DNA from: Coffea arabica
Lineage: Eukaryota > Streptophyta > Magnoliopsida > Gentianales > Rubiaceae
Length of the DNA stretch: 64,000 nucleotides
NCBI RefSeq assembly: GCF_036785885.1
Contig: NC_092323.1
Coordinates: 9,866,501 to 9,930,500, forward strand
Direction: 5' to 3'
Shown in pieces: positions 36,094-49,517 of this stretch. The notes under the pieces were generated by a model, which searched no databases, was not told the origin of the DNA, and worked only from the letters and a program-made list of their open reading frames with translations. Numbering within the stretch: position 1 is the stretch's first letter; each line of letters starts with the position of its first letter. Made by a program: the position numbers and the translations under genes.

Positions 36094-36377
36094 ATTGTTA
36101 AGAGTGAAGACGATGCCACGTCATATATCAAGTCAAAACAAAAAATTTACCCCAAAAAAGTAATGGACAAAGGTGGCCGAGGGCCCTGCCTGACCTTTAC
36201 TTTGAAACGTCGTTACAAGCAACAAATGATGGGGGAATCCACCTCAGATTTATCAAAAATTGCGAAGTACTATCGATTTTCTGTACTTTAATCAATACAA
36301 CTCCAATAACTAAGCTTACGCTTATCTTTAATTTTCAGGCGATTTAATGTGGGAATTCCCTTCATCGATGTTGTTCC

Positions 36378-36385
36378 TATAAATG
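36378..36385 (+). promoter_or_regulatory. TATA box of the BBD nuclease gene
   Basis: TATAAATG in the context TTCCTATAAATGCATATTC, about 200 bp before the start codon at 36577. The CT-rich stretch after it would be the leader. By position only. Confidence 0.45.
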
Positions 36386-36576
36386 CATATTCTTCTAAAA
36401 CCCCCTCTTTCATTTTCATTTTCTCTTCATTGCAAAATCCTAATCAACACGTCGTTTTCTCCTCGTTGTTTTTCCCCTGCAAAATTGATGCGTACCAAAG
36501 TAGACATAATTTGCCAAAGTAGACATAATTTATTTGTGACGGTAATCGAACAGCACCGGTGAGCCTGATTCCGACA

Positions 36577-39500
36577 ATGCTCGGAACCCAACTGAATTTC
36601 CGGTCTATAGCTGGCGTCGGAGCTTCTTGGACGGATCAGATGAATTTCTGCAGCTGCCCGATTTGGAGCTCGCATTGTTGTTCTTTAAGGATTCAATTTT
36701 CTTTTGGATTGACGTTAAATTCTGCAAAGCCGCATTCTTCTGGTGTGATTAGTGGAAGAAAATCTAAGTTAAATCGCAGAGTATGGTGTATGTCTTCTTT
36801 GGGGAGTTTTAGTAAGAAAAATGGCGACGACGACGACGATTATGTTGAAGCTATCCTCCTCATTTCAGGTCTAACTACCTCAAAGTCCCTGCTTTTATTC
36901 TTTCTTTTCAAGTTCATATTTTTTACGGAGACTTCTAATTTTGGAAGGTGAATTCAATTGGGTTGCAGCTTGTTATTTGACTAAATTTTGCGAATCTCAG
37001 TCGCATTAATGATATGTTTATTTGCAGTTAAGACTGCAGCTGAATTGATTTATTTCCGTGTGATCAGTATTAGTGGGATTGATTAACTGGTATATAGCTG
37101 AGGATGTCAGTGACCTGATGTATAAAATCTTTCCAAATAGTACGGCATTCCAGCTTTCATTTTATGATACTTTTTTTTGGTGTGTGTGTGTGTTGGGAGA
37201 GGGGGGGGGGTGTTAATGGAGGTGTCTAAATGAGCTTAAAATGTTGTTTTGAAACTTGACTTCAAAGGGAGAAGGTCCAGACGTAAACCTTCCCAAACTT
37301 AAGAAGGTGCAAACTTTGAGCTGATTCTCCCTCGCTGCAGTGTGCTCAAATTGTTTTGGCATTGAAAGAAGTGGGATTGAGCAGATTATTACATTTGAAC
37401 ATGATGCGTTTAAACACTGGGATAATTGGTGTCTTTGTTGGCTGCATCCCTGACCATGCTTCATTGTAACATAACTTACATGTCTTCTATTATTAATGCA
37501 GAAACTATTAGTCACCATCGGATGCGTATGCATGGGTTTAAAGAAGAGAGGACATGGCAACCATCACTTCACTTAGGTCCCTTCTCTATTCAACCAAAGG
37601 ATCCTAGATCTCAAGTTCACCCTATAGGATCAGGTTTTCTTCGACGTTTTGAGAGTCCAACCATCTTTCTCAAGATTTCTTGTGATGGAGACTTCATTTT
37701 GCCAATCATTGTAGGTATACATTCTTATTCTCTTCTGGTTTCTTTTTGCATTTGGATATTTGTGCAGCAAATGTGACTGACCTTCAGTACCATTCCACCT
37801 CAGGGGAAAGTGCGGTTGAGAAGCTCATACAAAGCTTTTATGAGGATGATGCAGGGGTACTATTCTACCTTTTACAGAGGAACTTGTAGTTGTTTACTTT
37901 ATATTTTGTTGCTAAATGACAAGCCTGCTGCAGGACTGTCCAAATCAATACCAACTTGTAAGGAATTTGATGGAAAATTCTGGTTATGAAGTAAGTACAT
38001 AATCTTATGCATATTACTATTTGAAACTAAATATTGATAGTTCCACATGCCTTGTCTTGGTGATTGCAATATCTGTCATCAAACTTGTAGGTCCAAGATT
38101 CTTCTTTTGAAATTAGTGAAAGTTCTATTTACTTCATTTTTGTTGATTATTTGTGCTAAATGTTACGCATGTGAAGGGCTAATTACTTTGATAAAATTTG
38201 CTAACACTTAAAAATGAATCCTCTGTAATTGCGAGGCAGTTGCAACTTCTAAGGGAGATGGTCGATAACATATATTCTGTTCTCCAAAGAAGATAAAATT
38301 GATAAATGAGGAACTGAAAAATGAAGGTAAAAATGCAAAAGATCAATGGCATTTCATCAGGCTCTGATAGAAATCACATACATCCTTTACACCATTCCAT
38401 CCTCATCTTTTTGCGGACTTTGGTCTTGATTGCCGATGAAATGTCATTATATCGCTTAAGTAGCTTTTCATTTTTGTCACCATTGTTCCTAATCATGTTT
38501 TATACTAAGGTTAATGTATTATTTGTGAAATTTGATCCATCCTGCTATTATGTTATATTCTTGCTTATAGGTTTCTTAATAATCCAAGTACAGGTAAAAG
38601 TAGTGAGGATCACAGAAAGAGTAGGTAATATATACTTTTCGAGGATATATTTCCACAAGGTGCGTAGAAAGTATATATGAAGCATATTTAACAGGCAAAA
38701 TATGATTTATGGCGAGTGGTTGAAGTGACCATAAATTTGACAAACTGTGTAGCCAGGGGAAACCAAAATATTGAGTGTAGATGCACGTCCTTCTGATGCC
38801 ATCAATGTTGCAAAGAGATGCAAGGTATGCTTTTCATTATCTATGAGACCCAGTATGCCTGCAAGATTTAGGGGACAAAAATACTTGGATGATTATTTGA
38901 TACTATTTATTTTGGTCAACAAACAAAATGCAGCACTAGTCTATTTTTTTGGAAGCTTTTTGGTTGGCAAAGATGGATGATGTCATTGTTTATATGATCC
39001 AATGTTGTATTTTGGAGCCTATCCTTGGATAAACCAGAAATCTGTAGTTTTTCCTCTTATGGGGTGCATGAAGACTTCCTAGGTTGAAGATTGTATTCCC
39101 AACTCTTTTATCCGCAATAGAACACTCTCTTGAAAGTTGAATATTGGTCTTTAATATTAACCTTTGCTTTACCCAGAAGATGCCTTTTTTTTTCCCTTAA
39201 ATCAAGTCACCTGGTCATGCTTTTCCCCTCCTCAATTTAAGCTGATAATTTAAAGTTTTTTAGGGTTCATCGTCTCAGATGAATTCTATTGTTCATATTT
39301 CTGGACTATATGCCATATTATATCCTTAGTTGATGTAGAAATTATAGCTCACTTTCCAAGGCACCAGTGCATCTACTGCTGACTAACTAGAATAATTGTG
39401 TCCTCAGTTGATGTAGAAATGATAGCTCATTATTCAAGTCATCAGTGCATCTTCTGCTGAAAAGCTTGCATAATGTCTTCCTAAAGTGTTTACTTGCATA

Positions 39501-40048
39501 ATCTCTTATATTTTGCTTATTCAACTATTACTGTTATGCTGACAAAGAAATTGATGGATGCAGGCCCCTATATATGTAAATAAACAGATTGTGTTAGCAG
39601 ATGCAACTAGACTTTCTTACGGGGCGGGTAGAATGAGCACTAAAGCTGTATTTGATGTATCTATGGACAGGTAAGAACTTGTTTTAAAGGCTCTCCTAAC
39701 TTTACATGCTCAGTTGTCTCTGAATCTAAATATATCTTCTGCAGCCCTGCAGATGGCCCAGATTTACTTTCTGAAGAACTAAACATGTTGACCAACATGA
39801 ATTTGGCAGCCGAAGAGGAAAGATACGGTGATGCAGGTATATTGGGAACTATGTAACCTTCTCATTGGTGAAGTATACTGGTCATCAGTCTCTACTGGTT
39901 AATTTTGAGCGCGTTACAATGCGTTTTATACTTGTTATTTACAGTTAAACTCGTACCTGCTAGCCTGTTTAATTAACGTTTACTTGTCTTTTCAGCCCTG
40001 TGGAGAGACAAACTTATGAAGCTTCGCAAATCAAAGTACGGGAGTTAG
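36577..40048 (+). CDS. Bifunctional nuclease in basal defence response (BBD, DUF151 + UVR)
   Basis: Nine exons join in phase: 36577-36868, 37502-37714, 37804-37856, 37934-37990, 38594-38659, 38753-38824, 39564-39670, 39745-39836 and 39996-40048. The product is 334 aa. The variable N-terminus is followed by the conserved block HHRMRMHGFKEERTWQ. A bifunctional-nuclease (BFN/DUF151) domain spans about residues 148-272 (SPTIFLKISCDGDFILPIIV, ESAVEKLI, VVRITERVGNIYFSRIYF, VDARPSDAINVAKRCKAPIY, VNKQIVLADA). A UVR-like C-terminus follows (NLAAEEERYGDA, LWRDKLMKLRKSK). The domain order and length match Arabidopsis BBD1/BBD2 (about 325-330 aa), reported as nucleases linked to ABA-dependent callose deposition and defence. 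The first ATG in this frame is used; a GTG six codons upstream is not a credible start. Localisation is not clear from the N-terminus. Confidence 0.92.
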
Positions 40049-40983
40049 TTCATTTTCTTAAGGTATGCTTTATGGTTGCTTATTCCATATTCTGTGTCTA
40101 TAACCAGTTGACATTGCGTATATCAAGCTCTCAAACAAGTAATTGATTAAATGCTGACTATGCTGTTGATCTATATGTTGCCATCGACAGATAAAGATAT
40201 TTGTACTATGTTGTAAGCTGTCTTGCTTGCCTGAATAAAGCCCCAGTGTTCTTGCACGCAGGTCAGCTGGAGTAAATCGTTACAGGAATTTACAGTGACT
40301 GGATTCATCAGTCAATACATAGGGTTTTGTATGTACAGCTTTTGAATTCTCACATAAAACACTCCCTCAATGGAATTGTCTATTGTGATCATTGTTATCT
40401 AAGTTGAAATATTATTTTTTTTCTGGAGAGAATGTAAATTTTCTGAGTGTATGTTAATATTATTCTTAGCAACTAATAACCACCACTGTTTTTTTAAAAA
40501 AAAAAAACCACCAACACAAAACGGGGGAAATACTCTCCTAAACATCATTTTCTGATCAACTTTAGGTGATTAATATTGCACTTACCGGCCATTATAAAAC
40601 AATCCCCCCCTCCAAACAAAACGAAGAAAAATATAACTTCAAATAACCACAAACGGTAAAAGAGAGTAATAACTACTGATATTCTACATTGATTACACCA
40701 AAATGGACTTAGCAATTGGCACTTCTATGACGCTGGTATTGTAAATTGTTATTATATTCACGAGAAGAACATAATAGAAAAGAAAGAGGGCATCTCTTAT
40801 GTGTCCAAGTTAAGTATTTGAGTAACTACGTTTCTTGATCCAAAGGCAATGATTCTATAGCAAATATGAGTGAAGCCGGTAGAGGGACTTGTGTTGGCGT
40901 CCTGGCACAACCAAAGAATATATATCACACTGTAATCACAGGTGCTGGGGTTTAGGCAAGAAGTGACAGTTTATGTGCTTTTC
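40049..40983. other. Convergent intergenic region, BBD and AMT 3' sides
   Basis: A tail-to-tail spacer of 0.94 kb that must contain the 3' untranslated regions of BBD (plus) and of the ammonium transporter (minus). It contains poly-A and poly-C runs (about 40493 and 40605). No other feature was seen. Confidence 0.6.
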
Positions 40984-42783
40984 TTAGTGCCTTCGACAAA
41001 ATGAAGGGATTCTTGGGGTCATGTTGAACCTCAGGGGGGGAGGATGCCTCTCTCCATCTCCCCACAAAGCATATGCTTCTTCTCCGTGTACTGCATCATC
41101 TCCTACCTCGAGGTCCTCTTCATCCATTCTGAGAGCTACAACCCGACTAACTAAAATGCAGATCAAACTAGTAACTACTGCATTCCAGACAGTTATGAAA
41201 GCTGCCCCTGCAAGCTGATAGAGCAATTGATAAAAACCTTCTAGCTTCTTCCCCTCAATTAAACCGTACAAAAATCCTGGACCATAACTGATTGTACCAG
41301 AGCCGTAGAAGTCCCTTAGTAGATTCGGCTTTGCAAAGATGCCTGAAAGAAGTCCTCCAAGGATACCAGCCACGGCATGAGTGTGAAAAACGCCTAAAGT
41401 ATCATCAACCTTCTGGAAAAATGCTAATTTCTTGTGCAAAATCATCATAGTGTACCATGGTATTGAGCCAGACATGACCCCCATTAGCATTGCTGCCCAT
41501 GTGTCCACAATTCCTGCCAAAGCAATCACAATGTTACCTTTGGAGGTCGAGTTTCAGAACCAGGTTAGTACCATGAAGCAGAAATCATATCATCAAACTA
41601 ATTTTTACTAGAATTATTGCAACACCAAACCTGCTGCAGGGGTGATGCATACAAGTCCAGTGATCATTCCCTGAACAGCCCCAATGACCGAGCTCTTCTT
41701 ATAGTAAATCAGGTCCATTGAAAGCCATACCAAGACACTGGTAGCAGTGCAGAGATGGGTATTTAGCAAAGCAAGTGATGTAATAAGACCAGCTGATATC
41801 GGTGATCCACCATTGAAACCACTCCATCCCATCCACAAGAACCCTGCACCTCCCAGCATGTGAATTTTGTTGTTTGGTGGAAAATGTTGCCTATCGTGTG
41901 AAAGCCTCGGTCCTACCTAGCAATTATCCCCAGTGATCATATTAGCACAAGTATTAATCTACCAAAAATTAGCTTTTGCTGATTTTGATGATTCTCTATA
42001 ATCACTTTCCACAATCAGATTTTGCAAGATTTAAAGCAAACGAGAACAAGGCCAAAGACTTGATCCCTTGTCATTTTTGAAAGTGGTGCCTAATAAGTGA
42101 GGTGTTGCATGAAAACATAGAATGCAGAGAACAGAACGAACCAAAAGATAGAAATATTGAGAGTAAGATGATTTAAGTACCCAATAAGCTGCAGTAAAGC
42201 CAGCAACACCAGAAGAAAGATGAATAACATAACCACCAGAGAAGTCAATAATGCCGCGAGTTTCAAGAAATCCAGAGCCCCAGATTGTATGAACCCCAAC
42301 TGTATAAGACAACGTTAACCATAGCGGGACAAACAACATCCAGGCATAGAAATTCATCCTGCCAAGCAATGAACCTGCCAGCAATATAACAGTAATTGCA
42401 GCAAAAGCAAATTGGTACAAAACATAGTCAGCATTAGGCAGGAAATATTCTTTGTATTGGCCGAGCAGATACTTTTGGGACATGGCCTCATTTGGCTTGG
42501 CTAATATGGCAGTCATATCGGTCCCAAAAGACATGCGATGGCCCCAAAGCACCCAACAAATCAAGACAGAAGCAAAGGCGTAAAGAGCCATGAAAGCAGA
42601 ATTCACAGCCCATTTTTTCTTCACCATACTGCCATACAAAATCACAAGCCCCGGAACACTTTGGAGTCCCACCATGGCTGCTGCAGTTAGCTCCCATGCA
42701 TTGTCTGCCCTGTTTAGCCAGTCTGGGTAAGGCGGGCCTGGTTTGAGCCCAGAAGGTAGTGCTGTAACCTTCTCTAGAGCCAT
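40984..42783 (-). CDS. Ammonium transporter, AMT2/AMT3 type (MEP/Amt family)
   Basis: A plasma-membrane ammonium channel. Three exons on the minus strand join in phase: 42783-42181, 41916-41631 and 41513-40984. The product is 472 aa with about 11 hydrophobic membrane segments. The start [20 protein letters not shown] is followed by [20 protein letters not shown]. The conserved pore histidines lie in [10 protein letters not shown] and in [12 protein letters not shown]. Other family blocks are [33 protein letters not shown], and the C-terminal [20 protein letters not shown]. This last block and the lack of a long AMT1-type tail place it in the plant AMT2 subfamily. [16 protein letters not shown] and the Phe/Tyr-rich exon 1 look most like AMT3 clade members, some of which serve mycorrhizal ammonium uptake, so AMT3;1-like is the likeliest label. 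The protein ends [20 protein letters not shown], slightly short of some relatives. It looks intact. Confidence 0.92.
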
Positions 42784-45700
42784 TCAGGAAGAACAAAGTG
42801 AGATGGGAAAAGGGAAATTTTGGAAATTTCAACTCCAATGGTGATCTATAAAATACAAAAGAGGTACAAAGTCTGCAAGGTCGATAAGTTTATGCATTGG
42901 AATGATCTAAGTTTTTTGGGCTTATACAGAATCTCTTAACATTCTTTGCTGTCGGTTTTTAACTTCCAAAGTCTGTTAGATTCATTCTCATTTCTCTTTT
43001 TTTTTTTTAAATTTTTGGAAAAAAATGTTGAAAATCAGTAGATCAATATTCAAGCCCTCCTTATGTAACATTACGATTAGGATAGTAATTATCATATATA
43101 CTATCTGCACTAGATAATATATTTCGGTTACAATTATATTAGAACCAAGTTTCAGGGTTCAATCAAATGGAAAAGTAAGGAAATTTGCAGAGATATGTAA
43201 ACATATTATGAAAACTATATATTGTGCTAGCTAAGGACAAATCAATGGTTGGCATTTAATCAAGATTCATTTGAGAATCCGCAAAAGGAGAGGCCAAGCC
43301 ATTTGTAAAATTGTGATTGATGGTGACAAGTCAAGTAACGCAAGAAATTAATACAACACCACCTGCTACCAAGATTCATTGTGAAAGATAATCAGTTGTT
43401 TTTTCTTGTTATCTTTATTAAAACTCTGCTCATAAGGGGATAAAATATACAATTAATATGATACTGGCCAGAGGTGTGCCAATACTACAGGTTCCTTACA
43501 TAGATTCCGTGGAATTCGATGGATGATGCAGCCAGTACATGAATCTTCTTTACCACCACCAACACCCCCCCCCCCCCCACCCCAAAAAAAAAAAAGAAGC
43601 ACTAATAGGGGATTCTGTGTTATGCTTCTCACATAGTAACTTTAAAAGCAAATGGCATTCAGAAACTTCCAATGGGGGCGGAAAATTAAAGGAGGTGCAT
43701 GGCCATGATGTGCAAAGTCTCCCAAGAAAATAACAAGAATCTAAATACAGATAACAAAATTAAGGAGGGTGAAATTAATATCTCGCAACCAATATAAATA
43801 AAGAAAACGTAGCTTGAGGAGACTGCAATTGGTAAACGTCTACCAGATTTTACCATATCAAATAATCATGATTACATTACACCCTCCAATATTAGTTGTC
43901 AAAATGAAGAAGAAGAAGAAGAAGGAAAAATGAAGAAGAAGGTTAATCAGCTCTCCGAAATGATGAAACATATGTATGTATGTATGTACATGACATTGGA
44001 AGGTCTGTTACAAACCAAAACCGATCGAATAATTGCGAAAAAAACTACAAAACAAGACTATCAAATCTTGCCATATCTGCGCCAAAAGATTAGCATGACG
44101 ATACACCTTCTAAAAATATAAAGTCTGGATCTCTGTTCTTTTATCATCGCAAAACAAGATCCTCCACCACCTGCTGCTGCTGCTGCTGCTGCTTGCTTTT
44201 TCCTCGCACGATGCCCGATACTACAAGAAACCCTCTTCTCCTGGCAAAAATTCTGCGCAGAAGCACATTGGCCCATCAAAAAAGGGATCGAATCCTAACC
44301 CCTTAACCCAGAATATACATATATATATATATATGTATGTACAAAACTATGGCCTTCCCTTCCCAACCCCTCCTAAATATTTTTGATCCTATTCGTTAGC
44401 AAGTAACAACCCTCCTCAGAGCTGTACATATATAAGAACCTTCAACAAGGGACCAGAATTTTTGTTAGAAAAGCAAATTCTATAGCTTCAAACCTTTCCT
44501 TGAGAAGTATTTGCGTGCAATTCTTTAAAGCAATAATTTTCTCTACGTATGCCACGTGAAACAATTTTTTCAGAAGCAAATGCTAGAAGCATGGAGAGGC
44601 CGGCTCTGCACTTTATTGAGCAGTTCAGTCGTGGAGCTAGCGGGCACTAACGTTTACGCTTCGTGAATGATTGGTTGGCTAAGAAATCGGGTACAGTAAT
44701 CAAAATAGTACGAAGAGAAAACCTCGGACCGCGTATGTTGCGTTTGTAAATTGTAGTAATCGAGCTGTTCAGAGGCAGGAAAAACACGCAAAACTCCTTG
44801 TTTTCATGACTTCTATACCAAACGCTTCTATGCCAAACGCGGAAAATGACGTCTTCTTTTTTTTTTTTTTTCCTTTTCTTTTCTTCCATGGGGAGTGTCG
44901 CAAAATTAAAGAAAAAAAAAGGGTATTGACAGATTGGCCGTGAGATTTATCAGACAAAGGGATAAGAGGAAAAATTTAAAAAAAAAATAAAGGAGCGTGA
45001 ACCACTTTCTTATATACTATATATAATCAAAATAGACTTAGCAAAGTCGTAATTTGCATAGCAAATCATTATTCTTTATCATGCTATGGAAGCTTCAAAG
45101 TACAATACAAGATTTTAATACGCGAGTTGTTGGAGGAAAGTACACGAACCATTTCTGATCTTCAAACTCACTACCTTGATTTTGACAGCTACTAAGAAGT
45201 TCGGTAGAGTTGAGGCGCGTAGAACGCTCTTTTTAAGATAATGCGCGCCCCTATGGTATTTTTTAACTGATTCAGAAGGTCTAGCGTGTCGTTTTCAGGA
45301 TGCAATAGCCCAACTCTATGGTTGTTACTTCCCTTTGATCTGCACAACCAAGAGAAGCAAAAGCTTCTCAATATCTTACTTTGTCCAAAGAAAATTAGAA
45401 TGAGGGAGAAAGAAACGAGTGTACGAAATATAGTATTTAGAATAATCTTTTGTTGAGAGAAGTGCGTTAAAAAAATTTGTCCAAAGAACTTTACAATTTA
45501 TAGGTTACAAGAACCTTTAGAAAATAGGTTGAATGCCCAAGTTCAATGTATTACGGTTTTTTCATATTTAAATGTAGTTAATTTGTAGAATTTGTAACCT
45601 AAAAATTGATTCATATTTGAATGTTTATAAAGACTCAATAATTCTTCATTTGACCAAATAATTCATTTGTAACTCCTATTCAAATAATTGTATAATAACT

Positions 45701-45880
45701 CCATTCAAAATGTATTGTAACTTCCAATATTATAATTCCCATAACTCCCAAATAAATTATTATAACTCCTTGTAAAGATTTGGTCAAGAAAAAATTAAGA
45801 TTTTATTAAAATACACCAACACGAGTTTGTCAAAATCTTCTGTTGTTTGAGTGGTGATTATATTACTTATTATTGATTTG
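42784..45880. other. AMT promoter side and gene-poor spacer
   Basis: The AMT upstream region on the minus strand is followed by repeat-rich DNA with no supported gene. Simple repeats include poly-C then poly-A at 43566-43595, (AAG)n near 43908, a (CTG)n run near 44175-44193, (TA)n at about 44320-44334, and poly-T near 44857. Small frames here are products of these runs. Confidence 0.55.
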
Positions 45881-45887
45881 CTAAAAA

Positions 45888-46500
45888 TTATTGTATTGCT
45901 CATAAAAAAAAGTTCAAAGTAAAATAAAAGAAAATTGGTGTAACTTGTAAAATATTGAATCTTAACTAAGAGTGAGTGATGTAAATGATGGGATTTGAAT
46001 CCTCTGCAATTACAAGCACAAATGTAGTGGACGGCTAGATTTGACGGCTGAGATTGGCCTAGTCGCATTCGAATTAATCTCGACCATTGATCAAATTCAA
46101 CTAAATTTCAAATCAATAGTCAAAATCAACTTGAACTCTGCAACAAATTCAAATGAATTCCAAATCAATGGTCAAAATCAACTTGAACTTGACTGGACCG
46201 CCCAAACAATCTATTGAATTGGTTATTGTATTGCTCATAAAAAAAAAGTTCAAAGTAAAATAAAGAAAATTGGTTGTAACTTGTAAGATATTGAATCTTA
46301 ACTAAGAGTGAGTGATGTAAACGATGGGATTTGAATCCTCTGCAGTTACAAGCGCAACTGTAGTGGACGGTAGATTTGATGGCTAAGATTGGCCTAGTCG
46401 CATTCGGATTAATCTCGACCTTTGATCAGATTCAACTAAATTTCAAATCAATGGTCAAAATCAACTTGAACTCGACTGAACCGCCCAAACAATCTACTGT
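45888..46500. repeat. Tandem duplication with a period of about 335 bp
   Basis: Copy 1 (45888-46222) and copy 2 (46223-46500) both begin TTATTGTATTGCTCATAAAA. Both continue with AACTAAGAGTGAGTGATG, GATGGGATTTGAATCCTC and GATTGGCCTAGTCGCATTC, and end in GACCGCCCAAACAATCTA or its close variant. Copy 1 also holds an inner duplication of about 54 bp (AAATCAATAGTCAAAATCAA, then AAATCAATGGTCAAAATCAA). The GGATTTGAATCC motif resembles a pol III B box, but no tRNA-like A box was found at the right distance. The identity of the copies suggests a fairly recent event. Confidence 0.75.
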
Positions 46501-47125
46501 AATCCACTTGGAGAATTTTTCTGTTTTCCCTTTTTAAATATGTGGGTGAGCTATTGAAATTAAACTACTCTTATTAATAGTATTTGACAAGATGTTAATT
46601 ATCTCATATTACGTTGGTAACTAAATTGCCAAAAATAAGCTGGCCACAGTAGGTATTTTTTCATACCTTGAAGTTAAAATAAACTAAAAGACGTGTTAGC
46701 ACACCTCTGTAATTTAGATGGATTCAATGTAGGATAGTAAACAATCCTATTAGATTTTCTTTCCCTTCAGTGTAGGATAGTACAGGTGTTGTTAATTATA
46801 AAAAAAAAAAAACAATTATTATAATACTACTACTACGTCAGTGACAAGTCTGTAGTAAGCCAATGTGATTAGCTGTTTTAATGTTTTAAAAAAAAAAAAA
46901 ATGACTGATGGTATTTGCAACCTCGCTTCATCATATTTTGACATTTTTGTCGTTTCAGTCAATTTATTGTTACATTAAAAAAGGAGCTGTACTGTGGCTG
47001 TTATTTCTGTTTACCATTTAGTGCTAATGTATGCAATACGTATGATCTCTCTTTGGCTGCATCAGCATCCCAATTGGTTCCAAATGATATTTTTCAAAAT
47101 GGAAAAACCACTGGGGTTGGATACT

Positions 47126-47565
47126 GAGTCGAGTTGAGTACTCGAGCTTAACTCGAACAATGTTGGCATTCTACTCGACTCGAGTTCGAGCTTGATTGAG
47201 TTGGGAAATGAAGGATTGAATTCGATTCAAAGAAAATGTTAAAAAAAAACTCGAATTCGACTCGATATGGCTTGAACAATTATGTTATTGCTTTTTTGCT
47301 ATTAAAGAATTTAATTAAGTATGCAAACCAGCTTGTAAATTAATTGAAACATAAACCCTTAATGGCAATTTCATAATTAAAATATATATTATTCAAATTA
47401 AAAAATACTCCACGAGTAGCTCGTCGGTCTCAAGTACCATATATTCGAACTCGAAACTCGACTTGCATCCCTGCTCGAGCTATTGGATCTTGGGCTCAAA
47501 CTGAGTTTGAGTCAAGTAGTTGATTGAGTTGCTCGTGAGCTACTCGTGAGTAGCTCGGCTCGCAA
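47126..47565. repeat. TCGAG/CTCGA-rich element with imperfect inverted ends
   Basis: The left arm (GAGTCGAGTTGAGTACTCGA) and the inverted right arm (GAGCCGAGCTACTCACGAGT) are related. Between them are many ACTCGA, GAGCTCG and CTCGTGAG words around an AT-rich centre. Such 'actcgagctcgaactcg' repeats are common fossils in plant intergenic DNA, but I cannot name the family. No coding capacity was seen. Confidence 0.45.
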
Positions 47566-49485
47566 TCAGTCCTTTCAACCACCATAGATATAATCTGTGT
47601 GAATTTAAAGTTAATAAAATTCTAATTTCAAAAGTTAATAAAATTCTAATTTCAAAAGTTAAGCTACTACTTTGGAAATTAGCTAGTTAAGTACAACAAC
47701 AATTGCCATTATGCATGAATAGACATCTCATAGGCCCAAAAATCACAAAAAGGTAGTTCACCTAATAAATCTTGACTTTTTAAATCCTCCATTTCTAATA
47801 TTTTCAAAATACACTATGGTCATCAATGTTTCACCAGCCATATGTGAAAAGCAACTGCGTATTAAATATACTAGTGCAATAAATCCTTACTTCAAAATCG
47901 ATGCTTGTGAGGTAAAAACAAAAAAGTTTGAATGGATTCGACTCCGATCGTTACTACGGGTCAAGACATGCACCAGGATCATAACTTACTTGTAGGATTG
48001 ACAGTAGGATTCGAAATTTGAACACATTATTTTTTGTGAAAAAATAATCTGTCCTTAACAGTTGAGTCAACTCGTGTTGGTGGTGCATTATTATTTATTC
48101 ACCATAAGCTTTCACTAATATATTTTTCAAAAAGAAACATATGCGTTTAGGAAAAAAGATTGATATTTTATAAGTGCATTTAAGCCCAAAACTTTAAGCT
48201 ACCATTAATAATAACATTTTCATTTCTTGATTCATGATTAGGCTGTTGCATTTAGTGCAATTCAAAGTGCAAATTGACAATCGTACGTGTTCGAGTTTAC
48301 GGTGGTAACATGACTGAGAATGTGATGCCTGCTTTTCCTCGTATAGCAATTACAGTAGCAACAGTTATGGAGGAGGCAGGCCAAAGGGTCACCACTGAAA
48401 TGGTTCGTCCAATCGGAATTATTCATCTTCAAGGTCAGGAGCAAGTGAGGTTCCTTCAATGGCAGTGGTATAAATAAAAGCACAGGCCAGCGAACCTGAG
48501 TCTCAACTGTTTGATTCCCTGCTGGTTAGTTTGGCATTAATGGTTGTTGCGGGCTATCGGTTACTCTCTCCTCTTTCATGCAGTGCATTATATCTGTGGG
48601 ATCAAGAGAGAGAGAGATCTTCATAAAGAGAGATTCCCTTCATTTATGGCAAGGCCTCACTCGTCTGCTACCACAGCTATAGCGAGTATCACCATCACGG
48701 GCAATCCGTTTTGGTTTGATGTTTCCCTAGCTTCACCTTTCATTAGGAAAAGAAGGAACCCTTTTCTTCCTCAACCAGATTACTTGTATTCTTTCGGAAA
48801 ATGCAAAATAGTTACGCCTCAGAAATTCTACTGGACATCTTGAAGATTTTTAGATTAACTAATTAATTTAACTTTGCTTTAATTAGTACAAGTTTTGTCA
48901 GTTGTTGTCCTTCAAAAATTGAGTCAAAACTTCGCGACTTCTTGTTGCTAAACGTTACACAAGTCGGTTAATTAGGTCACTTACCTTGTAGAAAAAAAAG
49001 AAAGAAAAAAGAGCTGGGAGTCACTGACTTAATTTTTTTTCTTTTCCCTTTTTCTTGGGCACAATGACTGATGTCCTGGTCATATGGAAGGTGACCTGAA
49101 ACCAATTGCATTTAAGTGCTCTGATTTTCAAAGAAATAGGTAAAAGAGAGAAATCAAATGCCTGTTCCCCAAAGAATTTTCCACTTCTGCTTCTTTGCAT
49201 TGCGATCAAATCGTAGATAATCGAAAGCAACGTCCCAAGGACATGGTTAATTAGTGATCTGGGGCCAATATGAGAGGTTATTTCAGGCTTTTCAAAGAGC
49301 TGCTCAAAAGTGAAAGCGTGAACTATAAATTCTAGCAGCAAGCAGGTGCTTAGTAAAAACCATACGTTATGGCCTGGTCTTTCTGGCTGTGTGGTGGTTT
49401 GGGTGATAGGGAGATGGGAAACGGGAATAATGGAATTGAATGCACTGACCCGTCCTTCTGCTTTGGTAGTAGCTGGTTTTAAATG
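47566..49485. other. Spacer upstream of MIR171
   Basis: AT-rich DNA with a short direct repeat of AATAAAATTCTAATTTCAAA (about 47613 and 47636). Frames at 48274-48477 and 48544-48843 have no recognisable domain. The segment 49021-49485 is the nearest upstream DNA of the MIR171 transcript and should hold its promoter; no TATA box could be chosen with confidence. Confidence 0.4.

Positions 49486-49513
<28 letters not shown>
49486..49513. repeat. (CT)14 microsatellite upstream of MIR171
   Basis: A perfect CT run followed by a strongly pyrimidine-rich stretch (about 49514-49660). It lies 260 bp before the miR171 hairpin. CT-rich tracts near transcription starts are common in plants, so this could mark the start or leader of the primary transcript. 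That role is inferred from position only. Confidence 0.6.

Positions 49514-49517
<4 letters not shown>

Larger units (their letters stand above)
33342..36377. other. Intergenic region, SR45a 3' side to BBD promoter
   Basis: The first 300-400 bases are probably the SR45a 3' untranslated region. Two related short MITEs lie at about 35289-35444 and 35930-36093. No reading frame in the rest resembles a known protein, and only chance frames under 105 codons are present. Confidence 0.55.

Noticed and set aside
44061-44889. Minus-strand frames with poly-Ala or Lys-rich stretches
   Set aside because: They come from a (CTG)n run and a poly-T run. The flanking residues show no family resemblance.
48274-48843. 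Two plus-strand frames of 67 and 99 codons before MIR171
   Set aside because: No recognisable motif and no neighbouring exons; length is compatible with chance in this stretch.
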